The position numbers and the translations under genes are program-made. The notes under the pieces are model-generated. The model worked only from the letters and a program-made list of their open reading frames with translations. It was not told where the DNA came from and made no database searches. A stretch of 41,232 bases of DNA, taken from the NCBI GenBank assembly GCA_964475955.1, contig CAYYZY010000055.1, positions 1-41,232 on the forward strand, given 5' to 3'. Source of the stretch: DATKZH01 sp964475955 (GTDB lineage Bacteria; Planctomycetota; Planctomycetia; Pirellulales; Thermoguttaceae). Below, piece after piece: positions 25,013 through 33,068 of the stretch (positions within the stretch are counted from its first letter, which is position 1; each line of letters starts with the position of its first letter).

Positions 25013-25146
25013 CGTGGGGCACGTTTCCAACGTCCCGACAAGCAACGTCCCGACAAGCAACGTCCCGACAAGCAACGTCCCGACAAGCAACGCGCCGACA
25101 GGCAACGTGCCGACAAACAGCAGGCACGTTGGAAACGTGCCCCACG
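25013..25146. repeat. Palindromic repeat family C with six 15-bp tandem units in its loop
   Basis: Arms of 21 bp (25013-25033 and 25126-25146, core GGGGCACGTTTCCAACGT) are a perfect inverted repeat. Between them lie six 15-bp units from 25029 to 25118: four identical AACGTCCCGACAAGC, then AACGCGCCGACAGGC and AACGTGCCGACAAAC. The element fills the gap between the exporter operon and the polysaccharide lyase gene. A related copy lacking the tandem array lies at 40607-40655. No protein is supported here. Confidence 0.85.
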
Positions 25147-25201
25147 TGGAGTGGCCCGAAGAACTGGCAGTCCGCAACGACCGACGAAGGATGGCGACGT
25201 C

Positions 25202-27364
25202 ATGAAACATCGAAGGATCAACCGAACACGCCCGTGGCTATGCGCCGTCGCCGGCGCCGCACTTGCCGCCCTCTTGGCATGCCCGGCTCCGGCCGGCGAA
25301 AAGCGGCCCGCGCTCAGCCGGCGCGACGTGGAGACCCTCGGTCGCCGAATCCACGGCTCGTTGCTCCGCGGCGGTGTGCACGAGGAAGCCTCGCGACTCG
25401 TCGAGACGCTCCGGCCCGACGGAAGCTGGCCCCACGTCGACTACGAGGACCGCAGCCGCTCGGGCTGGAAGACCATTCGGCACCTGGCGAACGTCGCCAC
25501 GCTGGCTCGCAGTTACCGCAGCCCTCTCGATTCCCCGAAGGAGGCCTCCCGCGACGACGCCCTCCTCAAAGCCGCGCTGGCGAGCCTCGACTACTGGCTC
25601 GAGCGCGATTTCCAGAACCCCAACTGGTGGTGGAACCAGATCGGCGTGCCGCGAACCCTCTACCCCACGCTGTGGCTCCTCGAAGACGCGCTTTCCGACG
25701 AGCAGCGCCGGCGGGGCCTGGAGATCCTCGGCCGGGCGAAGATCGGCATGACCGGCCAGAACCTCGTCTGGGTCACCGAGATCACGGCGATTCGCGGCCT
25801 GCTCGAAGACGACCCGGCGCTGGTGGCCAAGGCCTATCGGCGGATCATGGGGGAAATCGAGGTGTCGATGGGCGAAGGCATCCAGCCCGACTTCAGCTTC
25901 CATCAGCACGGGCCGTGCCTCTACAGCCACGGCTACGGGGCCGCGTTCGCTTCCGACTGTTCGCGCGTCGCCACCCAGGTGGCCGGCACCAAACTGGCCT
26001 TCCCCCAGGAGACGATCGACGTCCTGGCCGGCTACCTCCTCGACGGCAGCCAGTGGATGGCCCGCGCCAGCGCGACCGACTTCGGCGCCGAGGGCCGGGA
26101 GATCTCGCGGCCGGGCCAGTCGGCCGGGTACCTCGGCACGGCGGCCGGGTGCATGCTCGAGCTGCCGACCGGGCGCGCCGACGAATTCCGCGACCTGGCC
26201 ACTCGGTCGAAGGACGTGCCCGCCCCGCCCCTCGAAGGCAACCGGCACTTCTGGCGATCCGACATGATGACCCATCACCGCGCCGGCTTCTACGCCTCCG
26301 CCCGGATGTACTCGCGCCGCACGGCCAACACCGACGCCCCCTGCAACGACGAGGGGCTCAAGAGCCACCACGTGGCCGACGGCTGCAACGTGCTGATGCG
26401 AACGGGCCGGGAATACCGCGACGTCTTCCCCCTCTGGGACTGGCAGAAGATCCCCGGAACCACCGTCGAAGAGAAGCCCGAGCTGACCGGATCGCCGCGC
26501 AGGATGGGCCAGCGGAGCTTCGTCGGCGGCGTGTCGGACGGCACCTACGGCCTGGCCGCCTTCGATCACGTGCGCGGCCCCCTGGCCGCACGCAAGTGCT
26601 GGGCCTTCTTCGACCGCGAGTACGTCTGCCTGGGCGCGGGCATGACGTGCGGCTCGGAAAACCCGGTGGTCACGACCGTGAACCAGTGCCGGTTGGAGGG
26701 GCCGGTCACGGTCGCCGAAGGCAACGCGGCCCGCGAGGTCGACCGGGGCGTTCACACGCTCGACGGCCCGTGCTGGGTCTTGCACGATCGGGTAGGCTAC
26801 GTTCTCCTCGCGCCCGCCCAGGTGCATTTGAAGAACGACGCCCAGCAGGGCAGCCGGTGGTCGATCAACCACCGGTACGGCCGGGACCCGATCTCGCACG
26901 ACATGTTCACGCTCTGGATCGACCACGGCCCGGGCCCCGACCATGCGAAGTACGCCTACCTTGTGGTGCCCGGCGTCGACGCGGCCTCGCTCGGCGCCTA
27001 CGCGGCCCGGCCGCCCGTGGAGATCGTGCGAAACGAGGCGGAGCTCCAGGCCGTGTGGCACCGCGAGCTGGGCGTCGCCTGCCTGGCGTTCTACGAACCG
27101 GGGCGCGTGGCGATCCGCGACGACCTGGCCGTCGGCGTCGACACGCCCTGCCTCGTCCTTCTGCGAGAGACTCCCGACGGGCTGGCCCTCTCCGTCTCCA
27201 ACCCGAAGAACGAAGCGGCCCAAGTGGCCGCGGAGGTGAGCGGCCGATGGCAGGGGGAGGCGGTCGAAGCACTGGACGACGGCGCCCGCTCGCGCGCCAC
27301 CTTCGACCTCCCCGGCGGACACCACGCCGGCAGGAGCGTCACGCGCACGCTCGACCGGCGCTGA
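25202..27364 (+). CDS. Polysaccharide lyase family 8 (hyaluronate/chondroitin AC/xanthan lyase-like)
   Basis: A 720-residue exported enzyme. The ATG at 25202 follows AAGGATGG; the N-terminus has a basic start, a hydrophobic core (LCAVAGAALAALLACPAPAG) and a likely signal peptidase site, or a possible lipobox at LLAC. An alpha/alpha toroid (about residues 40-330) carries the PL8 catalytic set: Asn187 in MTGQNLVW, His236 in FHQHG, Tyr245 in HGYGAAF and Arg299/Arg303 in GREISRPG. These keep the spacing of chondroitin AC lyase (N183, H233, Y242, R292, R296). NWWWNQIGVPR at 141-151 and the beta-sandwich C-terminus also fit. It should cleave uronic-acid-containing polysaccharide by beta-elimination outside the cytoplasm; the exact glycan is unknown. 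The repeat-filled gap upstream argues for its own promoter. Confidence 0.93.
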   Translation: MKHRRINRTRPWLCAVAGAALAALLACPAPAGEKRPALSRRDVETLGRRIHGSLLRGGVHEEASRLVETLRPDGSWPHVDYEDRSRSGWKTIRHLANVATLARSYRSPLDSPKEASRDDALLKAALASLDYWLERDFQNPNWWWNQIGVPRTLYPTLWLLEDALSDEQRRRGLEILGRAKIGMTGQNLVWVTEITAIRGLLEDDPALVAKAYRRIMGEIEVSMGEGIQPDFSFHQHGPCLYSHGYGAAFASDCSRVATQVAGTKLAFPQETIDVLAGYLLDGSQWMARASATDFGAEGREISRPGQSAGYLGTAAGCMLELPTGRADEFRDLATRSKDVPAPPLEGNRHFWRSDMMTHHRAGFYASARMYSRRTANTDAPCNDEGLKSHHVADGCNVLMRTGREYRDVFPLWDWQKIPGTTVEEKPELTGSPRRMGQRSFVGGVSDGTYGLAAFDHVRGPLAARKCWAFFDREYVCLGAGMTCGSENPVVTTVNQCRLEGPVTVAEGNAAREVDRGVHTLDGPCWVLHDRVGYVLLAPAQVHLKNDAQQGSRWSINHRYGRDPISHDMFTLWIDHGPGPDHAKYAYLVVPGVDAASLGAYAARPPVEIVRNEAELQAVWHRELGVACLAFYEPGRVAIRDDLAVGVDTPCLVLLRETPDGLALSVSNPKNEAAQVAAEVSGRWQGEAVEALDDGARSRATFDLPGGHHAGRSVTRTLDRR

Positions 27365-27381
27365 GCGCGCTGGTTCCTGTT

Positions 27382-28131
27382 TCACTCCTCGGCGAGCACT
27401 TCGCCCCGGATGGAGATCGTCACGTCGTCCAGGCGCACCTCGCGCCCGGACTGGGCGATCGCCGCCTCGGCCACGCGTAACAGGCCCGAGCAGCAGGGCA
27501 CTTCCATGTGGACGACCGTCAGGCGCTCGATCGGCGACCGGGCGAGGACGTCGGCGAGCTTGTCGACGTAGGCCGCGGCGTCGTCCAACTTAGGGCACCC
27601 GATCACTACCGGCCGCCCCCGGAGGAACCGGCGGTGGAAGTCGGCGTAGGCCAGTGGCACGCAGTCGGCCGCCAGCAGCAGCTCGGGGCCCTGGAGGAAC
27701 GGCGCGCCGGGCGGCACGAGGTGAAGCTGCACCGGCCAGTTGCCCAGCCCCGACGGGGCACCCGATCCATCCCCCTCGACCGCCTCGGCCGGCGCGCGAC
27801 CGGCCGGCGGGCTCGCCGCCATGCGAAGCTGCTGAGCCGCCGTGCCGGGACACCCGCTCGGAGCCGCCGTAGGGCCCGCCGCGGCTTTCGTGCTTTCCAC
27901 GTGCCGGCGCGCCGCCTCCTCGTCGAACGCCGGGGCCTCGCGCTCGACGATCCGGATCGCGTCCTGCGGGCAGGTCCCCAGGCAGGTGCCGAGGCCGTCG
28001 CAGTAGACGTCCGAAACCAAGCGCGCCTTGCCGTCGATGATCTGAATGGCCCCTTCGGCGCACGAGGGCACGCATTCCCCGCAGCCGTTGCACTTCGCCT
28101 CGTCGATTTCCACGATCTTCCGCGTCGCCAT
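27382..28131 (-). CDS. Ferredoxin-like 4Fe-4S protein with C-terminal domain
   Basis: A 249-residue protein. The N-terminus has one complete CxxCxxCxxxC cluster motif (Cys14, 17, 20, 24, with CVPSC) and a second Cys set CDGLGTCLGTCP (Cys44, 50, 54), whose first part is spaced differently from a classical dicluster. A Pro/Ala linker follows to about residue 125. The C-terminal half (LHLVPPGAPFLQGPELLLAADC, VVIGCPKLDDA, VHMEVPCCSGL) contains further conserved Cys and resembles a family of stand-alone iron-sulfur proteins in anaerobes and planctomycetes. An electron-transfer or metal-linked regulatory role is likely. It is convergent with the PL8 gene (17 bp apart). Confidence 0.88.
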   Translation of the reverse strand: MATRKIVEIDEAKCNGCGECVPSCAEGAIQIIDGKARLVSDVYCDGLGTCLGTCPQDAIRIVEREAPAFDEEAARRHVESTKAAAGPTAAPSGCPGTAAQQLRMAASPPAGRAPAEAVEGDGSGAPSGLGNWPVQLHLVPPGAPFLQGPELLLAADCVPLAYADFHRRFLRGRPVVIGCPKLDDAAAYVDKLADVLARSPIERLTVVHMEVPCCSGLLRVAEAAIAQSGREVRLDDVTISIRGEVLAEE

Positions 28132-28359
28132 GCCGATTCGCCTCCCAAGTGCCGGGCGCCGAGGCCAAGCCCGCCGTCGACCGCCCCAGTGTCGCTGCCG
28201 CCTGTCGGCCCGTTACCCAGGTAAGTATCGCCCGGGCGGGGAACGAGGGCCTTGATCTGCGTCAAATCGGGGAAGGAAAACGGCGAGAGTTGCAAGACAC
28301 ACGAGTGGAATGAGAGAGAAGCAGTCGTCATGACGGGCTCGAAACCGCCTCCCTGCCCG

Positions 28360-29283
28360 TCACGAAGGCAACGGCTCGCGGGCCGCCAGCCATGCGGCCG
28401 GGAGGCCGTCGCGGCCGACGGCCAAGGCGACGATCGAGCCGACGATGGCGCAGGTCGTGTCGCAATCGCCCAAGCCGGAGACGGTCGCCCAGAGGGCCTC
28501 TTCGTAGCCGGCCAGGTGCCGGGCGGCGCACCAGAGGGCGAACGGGACCGTGTCGAACGAAACGACGAGGCTGCCGTTTCCCAGCACCTCCGCGGCCGAG
28601 TGGACCGACTCGCCCAGCGGGAGCCTTCGAGCCACCGCCAGGCCCTCCCGCGTCTTCCCTTCCGGGGTGTGCTCGATCGCCGCTTCGAGGAGGGCCGAAC
28701 GGGGCTCGCCGGCTGTATCCCGCATGCGCCATGCCTGGGCCGCCGCCACGGCCGCGGCGATGGCCCCAGCCTGGCCGTCGGGGTGAGCGTGGGTCACGCG
28801 GGCCGACGCCCGGGCGTTTTCGACCACGGCCTCGAAATCGTCGGCGAAGTAGGCGCCGACGGGCCCCACGCGCATCGCCCCGCCGTTTCCCATGGAACCT
28901 TCCCCGCCGAACGCCTTTCCGGCGGCCTCCTGCCAGGCGACGCCGCGGCCGATCGCCGCCAGGATGGTGTGGGCCATGCCGCCGTAGCCGCGGCCCGGCT
29001 CGTCGCGATAGCGGTCGGCGAATCGCCGGGCGAGCGCGTCGCCGTCGATCCGTGCGCGCTCGGCGAGGGTGTCGACGATGGAGAGCGCCATCGCCGTGTC
29101 GTCCGTGTAGCGCCACGGCTCCCTGGGCAGTGCGCGCTGGGAGATCAGCCAGTCGGCCTGGGCCGTGAAAAAGCACTCCCCGAAGGCGTCGCCCAGCGAA
29201 AGGCCCTCCAGCGAGATGCGTGCCCGATCCATGCGTTCGGCGTGGTCTTCGGGCAAATCGGGCGTAAGCGGGGGCGACGTCAT
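28360..29283 (-). CDS. ADP-ribosylglycohydrolase family protein
   Basis: A 307-residue protein starting at ATG 29283 behind GGAGGAGG. The fold signature is complete: LSLGDAFGE (29-36), YTDDTAMALSIVDTL (TDDT 60-63), NGGAMRVGPVGAYF, RVTHAHPDGQAGA and LGDCDTTCAIVGSIVAL (Asp273, Asp275). The first and last carry the two-Mg site that hydrolyses ADP-ribose from protein, DNA or small molecules (DraG/ARH family). GDCDTT replaces the common GGDTDT, so the substrate may differ from classic DraG. It is probably cytoplasmic. It could equally act on ADP-ribosylated nucleotides or crystallin-like roles. No partner ADP-ribosyltransferase is nearby. Confidence 0.93.
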   Translation of the reverse strand: MTSPPLTPDLPEDHAERMDRARISLEGLSLGDAFGECFFTAQADWLISQRALPREPWRYTDDTAMALSIVDTLAERARIDGDALARRFADRYRDEPGRGYGGMAHTILAAIGRGVAWQEAAGKAFGGEGSMGNGGAMRVGPVGAYFADDFEAVVENARASARVTHAHPDGQAGAIAAAVAAAQAWRMRDTAGEPRSALLEAAIEHTPEGKTREGLAVARRLPLGESVHSAAEVLGNGSLVVSFDTVPFALWCAARHLAGYEEALWATVSGLGDCDTTCAIVGSIVALAVGRDGLPAAWLAAREPLPS

Positions 29284-29623
29284 CGTGCTTCCTCCTCCGG
29301 AAACCGCAGATACTCCGGCGGGACCGACTCGGTCAGCCACACGCCGTTCGCCGAGCGATTCCCCAGAATACCGAACCGGGCGTCCGACGAGGAGCCCCCC
29401 GTCGGGACCAGTGCCCCGCTCGTTGAAACCCGCTTCCTGCGGGCCTGTAGTTCCCTCCGGGCCTATAGTTCTGAGGGACATCATGCCACCACGGGGCGGC
29501 CGAATCGCAGCTTCCCGTTCTTTCCCGCTGCCCCGCCCCACGGGGCCGGCGGGGCCGACGGGCTATGTCTTCCGGCCGGTCGAAACAGCGGAGATCGCAA
29601 CGCGCGAAAGGAGCTTGCTCACG
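29284..29623. other. Divergent intergenic region, 340 bp
   Basis: This lies between the ADP-ribosylglycohydrolase (minus) and the S9 peptidase (plus). It contains a 5-bp hairpin CCCGC-TTCCT-GCGGG (29430-29444) and two direct copies, period 18, of CGGGCCT(G/A)TAGTTC starting at 29440 and 29458, which look like a repeat remnant. The plus-strand peptidase frame is open through much of it, but no ribosome site supports an earlier start than 29624. No promoter is assigned. Confidence 0.45.
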
Positions 29624-31804
29624 ATGATCCGGCAAAACGGCTTGAGTGCTCGTGCAGATCCGAACGAGGCTGCGCCTCAGACTGCCGAGCGGTCTTTCGG
29701 AAACTTGACTCACCGACACGCGTTCCCAAATACCAAGAAACCTAGACCGCTTCGGCCCCGGGCCGGTTCGGGGGGGATCGTGCTGGCGACGGCCCTCGTG
29801 ATCTGGGGCGTCGCGGCCTGTGTGGCGTCGGCGGAGCTCTTTTCGCCGGCCCACGTGGCCAAGCTGAAGAGCGTCACCTCGGCGGCCGTCTCGCCCGACG
29901 GGAAGCGGGTCGCCTACACGCTCTCGGTCCCGCGGCAGCCGCTGGCCGACGAGAACGGCCCCGCCTGGAGCGAGCTTTGGGTGGTCGACGCGGGGGGCGA
30001 CGCCCGGCCTTTCGTCACCGGCGAGGTGAACGTCGGCAGCGTGCGATGGATGCCCGATGGCCGCAGCATCGCCTTCCTCGCCAAGCGGGGCGACGACGAG
30101 CAGACGTCGCTGTACCGCATCCCGGTCGACGGCGGCGAGGCCCGGCGCCTCGTCGAGCACGACGCCGGCATCCGTGCCCCCAGCTTCCGCGCCGACGGCG
30201 AGAAGCTCGCGTTCCTCGCCACCGAGCCGCGCCCCCAACAGGAGCAGGAGTATCGCGGAAAGGGCTTCACGCAGGAGATCTACGAAGAGGACTGGCGACC
30301 GACCAGGGTGTGGCTCGCCGAGGCCGACGGGTCGGACGAGCCCAAGCCGCTCGACCTCGAAGGCTCCGCCTCGTTCGTGGCGTGGAGCCCGAGTGGCCGG
30401 CAACTCGCCGTGGTGCTGGCTCCCACGCCGCTGGTCGACGACGCCTACATGGCCAAACGCGTGTTCGTGGTCGACGCCGAAACGGGCCGCGTCGTCGAGC
30501 CGGTCCACAACCCCGGCAAGCTGGGCCAGATCGGCTGGAGCCCCGACGGCGAGCACCTGGCCATGGTCTCGGGCGTCGATATCCACGACCCGCGCGAAGG
30601 GCGGCTCATGGTTGCCGACGTGCCCGGCGACGGCGCGATCCGCGACCTCATGCCCGAATACAAGGCCCACGTCCACTCGTTCGCCTGGATCGACGCCGAC
30701 ACGCTCCTCTGGGTCGCCCACGAAGGCACGGCCACCACCGTGGGCACGGTCACGCTCGACGGGCGCCGCCGGCTGCTCGTCGAGGGGACGGGCCCCGTGC
30801 TGGTTTCCCTTTCGCTTTCCGACGACGGCCGCAGTGCCGCCCTGGTCGGCCATAGCCCAAAACACCCCGGCGAGGTGTTCCGGCTCGACACGCGCCGCGG
30901 CCGGCCCGAGCGGCTCACCCGGAGCAACCCCTGGCTGGCCGATCTGCGGTTCGCCGAGCAGACCGTGATCCGGCACAGGGCGCGCGACGGACTCGAGCTG
31001 GAAGGCGTGCTCGTCTACCCGTTGAATCACGAACCGGGCCGCCGCTACCCGCTGATCCTCGCCGTGCACGGCGGGCCCGAGTCGCACGTGGCCAACGGTT
31101 GGGTGACCAGCTACAGCCAGCCCGGCCAAGTGGGGGCGGCGCGCGGTTTTGCGGTCTTCTACCCCAACTACCGCGGCAGCACGGGCCGCGGCCTCGCCTT
31201 TTCGAAGATGGGCCAGGCCGACGCGGCCGGCAAGGAGTTCGACGACCTGGTCGACGCCGTCGATCACCTCGTCGATCTGGGCCTGGTCGACGAGGAGAAG
31301 GTCGGCATCACGGGCGGCTCCTACGGCGGCTACGCCTCGGCCTGGGGCGCCACCTACTACTCCGATCGCTTCGCGGCCAGCGTGATGTTCGTCGGCATCA
31401 GCGACGTCGTCTCCAAGCTCGGCACGACCGACATCCCCGAGGAGATGTACCTCGTCCACCACTTCAAGCGGCTGTGGGAAGACTGGGACTACTTCCTCCG
31501 CGCCAGCCCCATCAGGTACGTCGAGCGGAACCGCACCCCCACCTTGATCCTTCACGGCAAGGACGACCCCCGGGTGCACCCCTCACAGTCGATGGAACTG
31601 TACCGCCACCTGAAAACGCTCGGCCAGGCGCCCGTGCGGCTGGTGTTCTACCCGGGCGAGGGGCACGGGAACCGGCGCGCCGCCTCGCGGTTCGACTACA
31701 GTGTGCGCCTGCTCCGCTGGATGGAACACTACCTGCAAGGCCCCGGCGGCGATCCGCCCGACTACGCGATCAACTACGCCGAAGCGCTCGACGCCGGCGA
31801 GTGA
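29624..31804 (+). CDS. S9 family prolyl oligopeptidase-type peptidase
   Basis: A 726-residue serine peptidase. ATG 29624 has AAGGAG 10 nt upstream; the N-terminus is long and Arg-rich before a hydrophobic helix (IVLATALVIWGVAACVASA, about 51-69) ending in a signal-peptidase-like AXA, so it is likely exported. Residues about 80-430 form a WD/PD40-type beta-propeller (AVSPDGKRVAYT, IGWSPDGEHLAM and similar). The alpha/beta-hydrolase domain carries Ser566 in GGSYGGYAS, Asp648 in HGKDDPRV and His681 in GEGHG. The family cleaves short peptides after Pro or other residues; propeller gating limits substrate size. Cleavage specificity cannot be assigned. Confidence 0.94.
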   Translation: MIRQNGLSARADPNEAAPQTAERSFGNLTHRHAFPNTKKPRPLRPRAGSGGIVLATALVIWGVAACVASAELFSPAHVAKLKSVTSAAVSPDGKRVAYTLSVPRQPLADENGPAWSELWVVDAGGDARPFVTGEVNVGSVRWMPDGRSIAFLAKRGDDEQTSLYRIPVDGGEARRLVEHDAGIRAPSFRADGEKLAFLATEPRPQQEQEYRGKGFTQEIYEEDWRPTRVWLAEADGSDEPKPLDLEGSASFVAWSPSGRQLAVVLAPTPLVDDAYMAKRVFVVDAETGRVVEPVHNPGKLGQIGWSPDGEHLAMVSGVDIHDPREGRLMVADVPGDGAIRDLMPEYKAHVHSFAWIDADTLLWVAHEGTATTVGTVTLDGRRRLLVEGTGPVLVSLSLSDDGRSAALVGHSPKHPGEVFRLDTRRGRPERLTRSNPWLADLRFAEQTVIRHRARDGLELEGVLVYPLNHEPGRRYPLILAVHGGPESHVANGWVTSYSQPGQVGAARGFAVFYPNYRGSTGRGLAFSKMGQADAAGKEFDDLVDAVDHLVDLGLVDEEKVGITGGSYGGYASAWGATYYSDRFAASVMFVGISDVVSKLGTTDIPEEMYLVHHFKRLWEDWDYFLRASPIRYVERNRTPTLILHGKDDPRVHPSQSMELYRHLKTLGQAPVRLVFYPGEGHGNRRAASRFDYSVRLLRWMEHYLQGPGGDPPDYAINYAEALDAGE

Positions 31805-31942
31805 TCGGCGATACGGGCGAAGGGCCTCTGTCGGTTGGCGGGCGTGCGGCTTGCGTGGCGCGAGGGCCGATGGGCATAAATTGTTCTACAGAAACGGTTT
31901 GCGCCGGCCTGCGGCCACCCGCCCGGCGGCGCCGATCCTTCC

Positions 31943-31971
31943 TTGACTTGCCGGCCGCTTGCGGCTACCCT
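31943..31971 (+). promoter_or_regulatory. Candidate sigma-70-like promoter
   Basis: TTGACT (31943-31948) is one base off the -35 consensus. After a 17-bp spacer comes TACCCT (31966-31971), which keeps T1, A2 and T6 of the -10 consensus. It lies about 90 bp before the lipoprotein start at 32061. The weak -10 in a GC-rich region makes this tentative. Confidence 0.3.
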
Positions 31972-32060
31972 TCCCCCCCTGGCGCCGCGGGGCCGCGACG
32001 GCGCCGACTCCCTGTCTCTTCGACCTGTCTTCTCAACTCCTCGCCGGGATCCCTCGCCGG

Positions 32061-33068
32061 ATGTCGTTGCTTTGCAGCCGGGTCCGACTGATCGTGCCCT
32101 CCCTCGCGGTGGCGATGGCCGGCTGTACGTCCATCGAGCCGCAGGGGGACAAATCGCCGCTGGAGCGGGCCGTCATGCCCCCCGATAGCTGCGTGCTCGA
32201 CATCTTCTTCGTCCGGTTCCCCTTCGGCGACGACGAGGCCAACGGACCCCTTTGGACCGAAATCGACGAGCAGCGGCTCCCCTGCGAGCTGCGCCGCCGA
32301 CTCGCCCAGAACGGGTTCCGCGCGGGCGTGGTCGGCGGGTGCATGCCCTGTGCGCTGGTGCGAATGCTCGAGCTCAACGGCAAGCCGGCCCCCAGCGGCG
32401 AGTCGATGGAGGTCGGCCTGGAAGAGCTGGAGACGAGGCCCAACGTGGTGCGGCGCCACCTCCAGCTACGCGACGGGCGCCCGCGGGAGATCGTCGCCTC
32501 GGGGGTCCGGCCCCAGCGCGACGTGCTGCTTTCGACCCCCGACGGCGTGTGCGGGCGAACGTACGCCGACGCGCAGGCCGTCTTGTCGACCGAAGCCGAG
32601 TCGCAGCCCGACGGCCGCGTGCGGCTCGCGCTTACCCCGGAACTCCAGTACGGCGATCCCGTGTCCCGGTTCGTGGGCCGGCAATACGCGTTCCACATCG
32701 AGACGAGCCGTTCGCGCCGCGTGTTCGACGACCTGCGCATCTCGGCCGCGCTCATGGCCGAAGAGATGCTCGTGATCGGCGGACTGCCCAACCGGCCTTC
32801 CAGCCTGGGCCATCATTTCTTCACGCAAAAGACCGCCGGGCAAGAGGAGCAGAAGCTGCTGGTGATCCGGCTCTCCCAGACGCAGCACGACGAGCTCTTC
32901 TCCCCGTCCGACGACCGCGAGCCGGCCGTCTTCTTCGATTCGCCCGCCGCTACCAGCGTCCCCAGAGAAGAATCAGCGCCAGGCCGCCCAGGAACGGGAA
33001 CGCGTACAGGATCGCAATCTGACGCAGCAGCCGGCGATTGCCCAGAAAACCGACCAGAAGCGCCTTGA
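32061..33068 (+). CDS. Lipoprotein of unknown function
   Basis: A 335-residue protein. MSLLCSRVRLIVPSLAVAMA followed by GC gives a signal peptide with lipobox (Cys22). The mature part contains VLDIFFVRFPFGDDEANGPLW, a set of predicted strands and helices and the motif GGLPNRPSSLGHHFFTQ, but no named fold. The last 40 residues are low-complexity (ESAPGRPGTGTRTGSQSD). Those last codons lie on the opposite strand of the MgtC gene end, so the two genes are convergent and overlap by 119 bp. The frame before 32061 is open, but its translation is not export-like. Function unknown. Confidence 0.8.
   Translation: MSLLCSRVRLIVPSLAVAMAGCTSIEPQGDKSPLERAVMPPDSCVLDIFFVRFPFGDDEANGPLWTEIDEQRLPCELRRRLAQNGFRAGVVGGCMPCALVRMLELNGKPAPSGESMEVGLEELETRPNVVRRHLQLRDGRPREIVASGVRPQRDVLLSTPDGVCGRTYADAQAVLSTEAESQPDGRVRLALTPELQYGDPVSRFVGRQYAFHIETSRSRRVFDDLRISAALMAEEMLVIGGLPNRPSSLGHHFFTQKTAGQEEQKLLVIRLSQTQHDELFSPSDDREPAVFFDSPAATSVPREESAPGRPGTGTRTGSQSDAAAGDCPENRPEAP

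Noticed and set aside
25029..25118. Tandem 15-bp units considered as a small CRISPR array
   Set aside because: The units are directly joined with no spacers and are too short, and there are no cas genes.
25014..25205. Short open frames across repeat C encoding SNVPTSNVPT-like peptides
   Set aside because: They are translations of the tandem DNA repeat, without ribosome site or conserved start.
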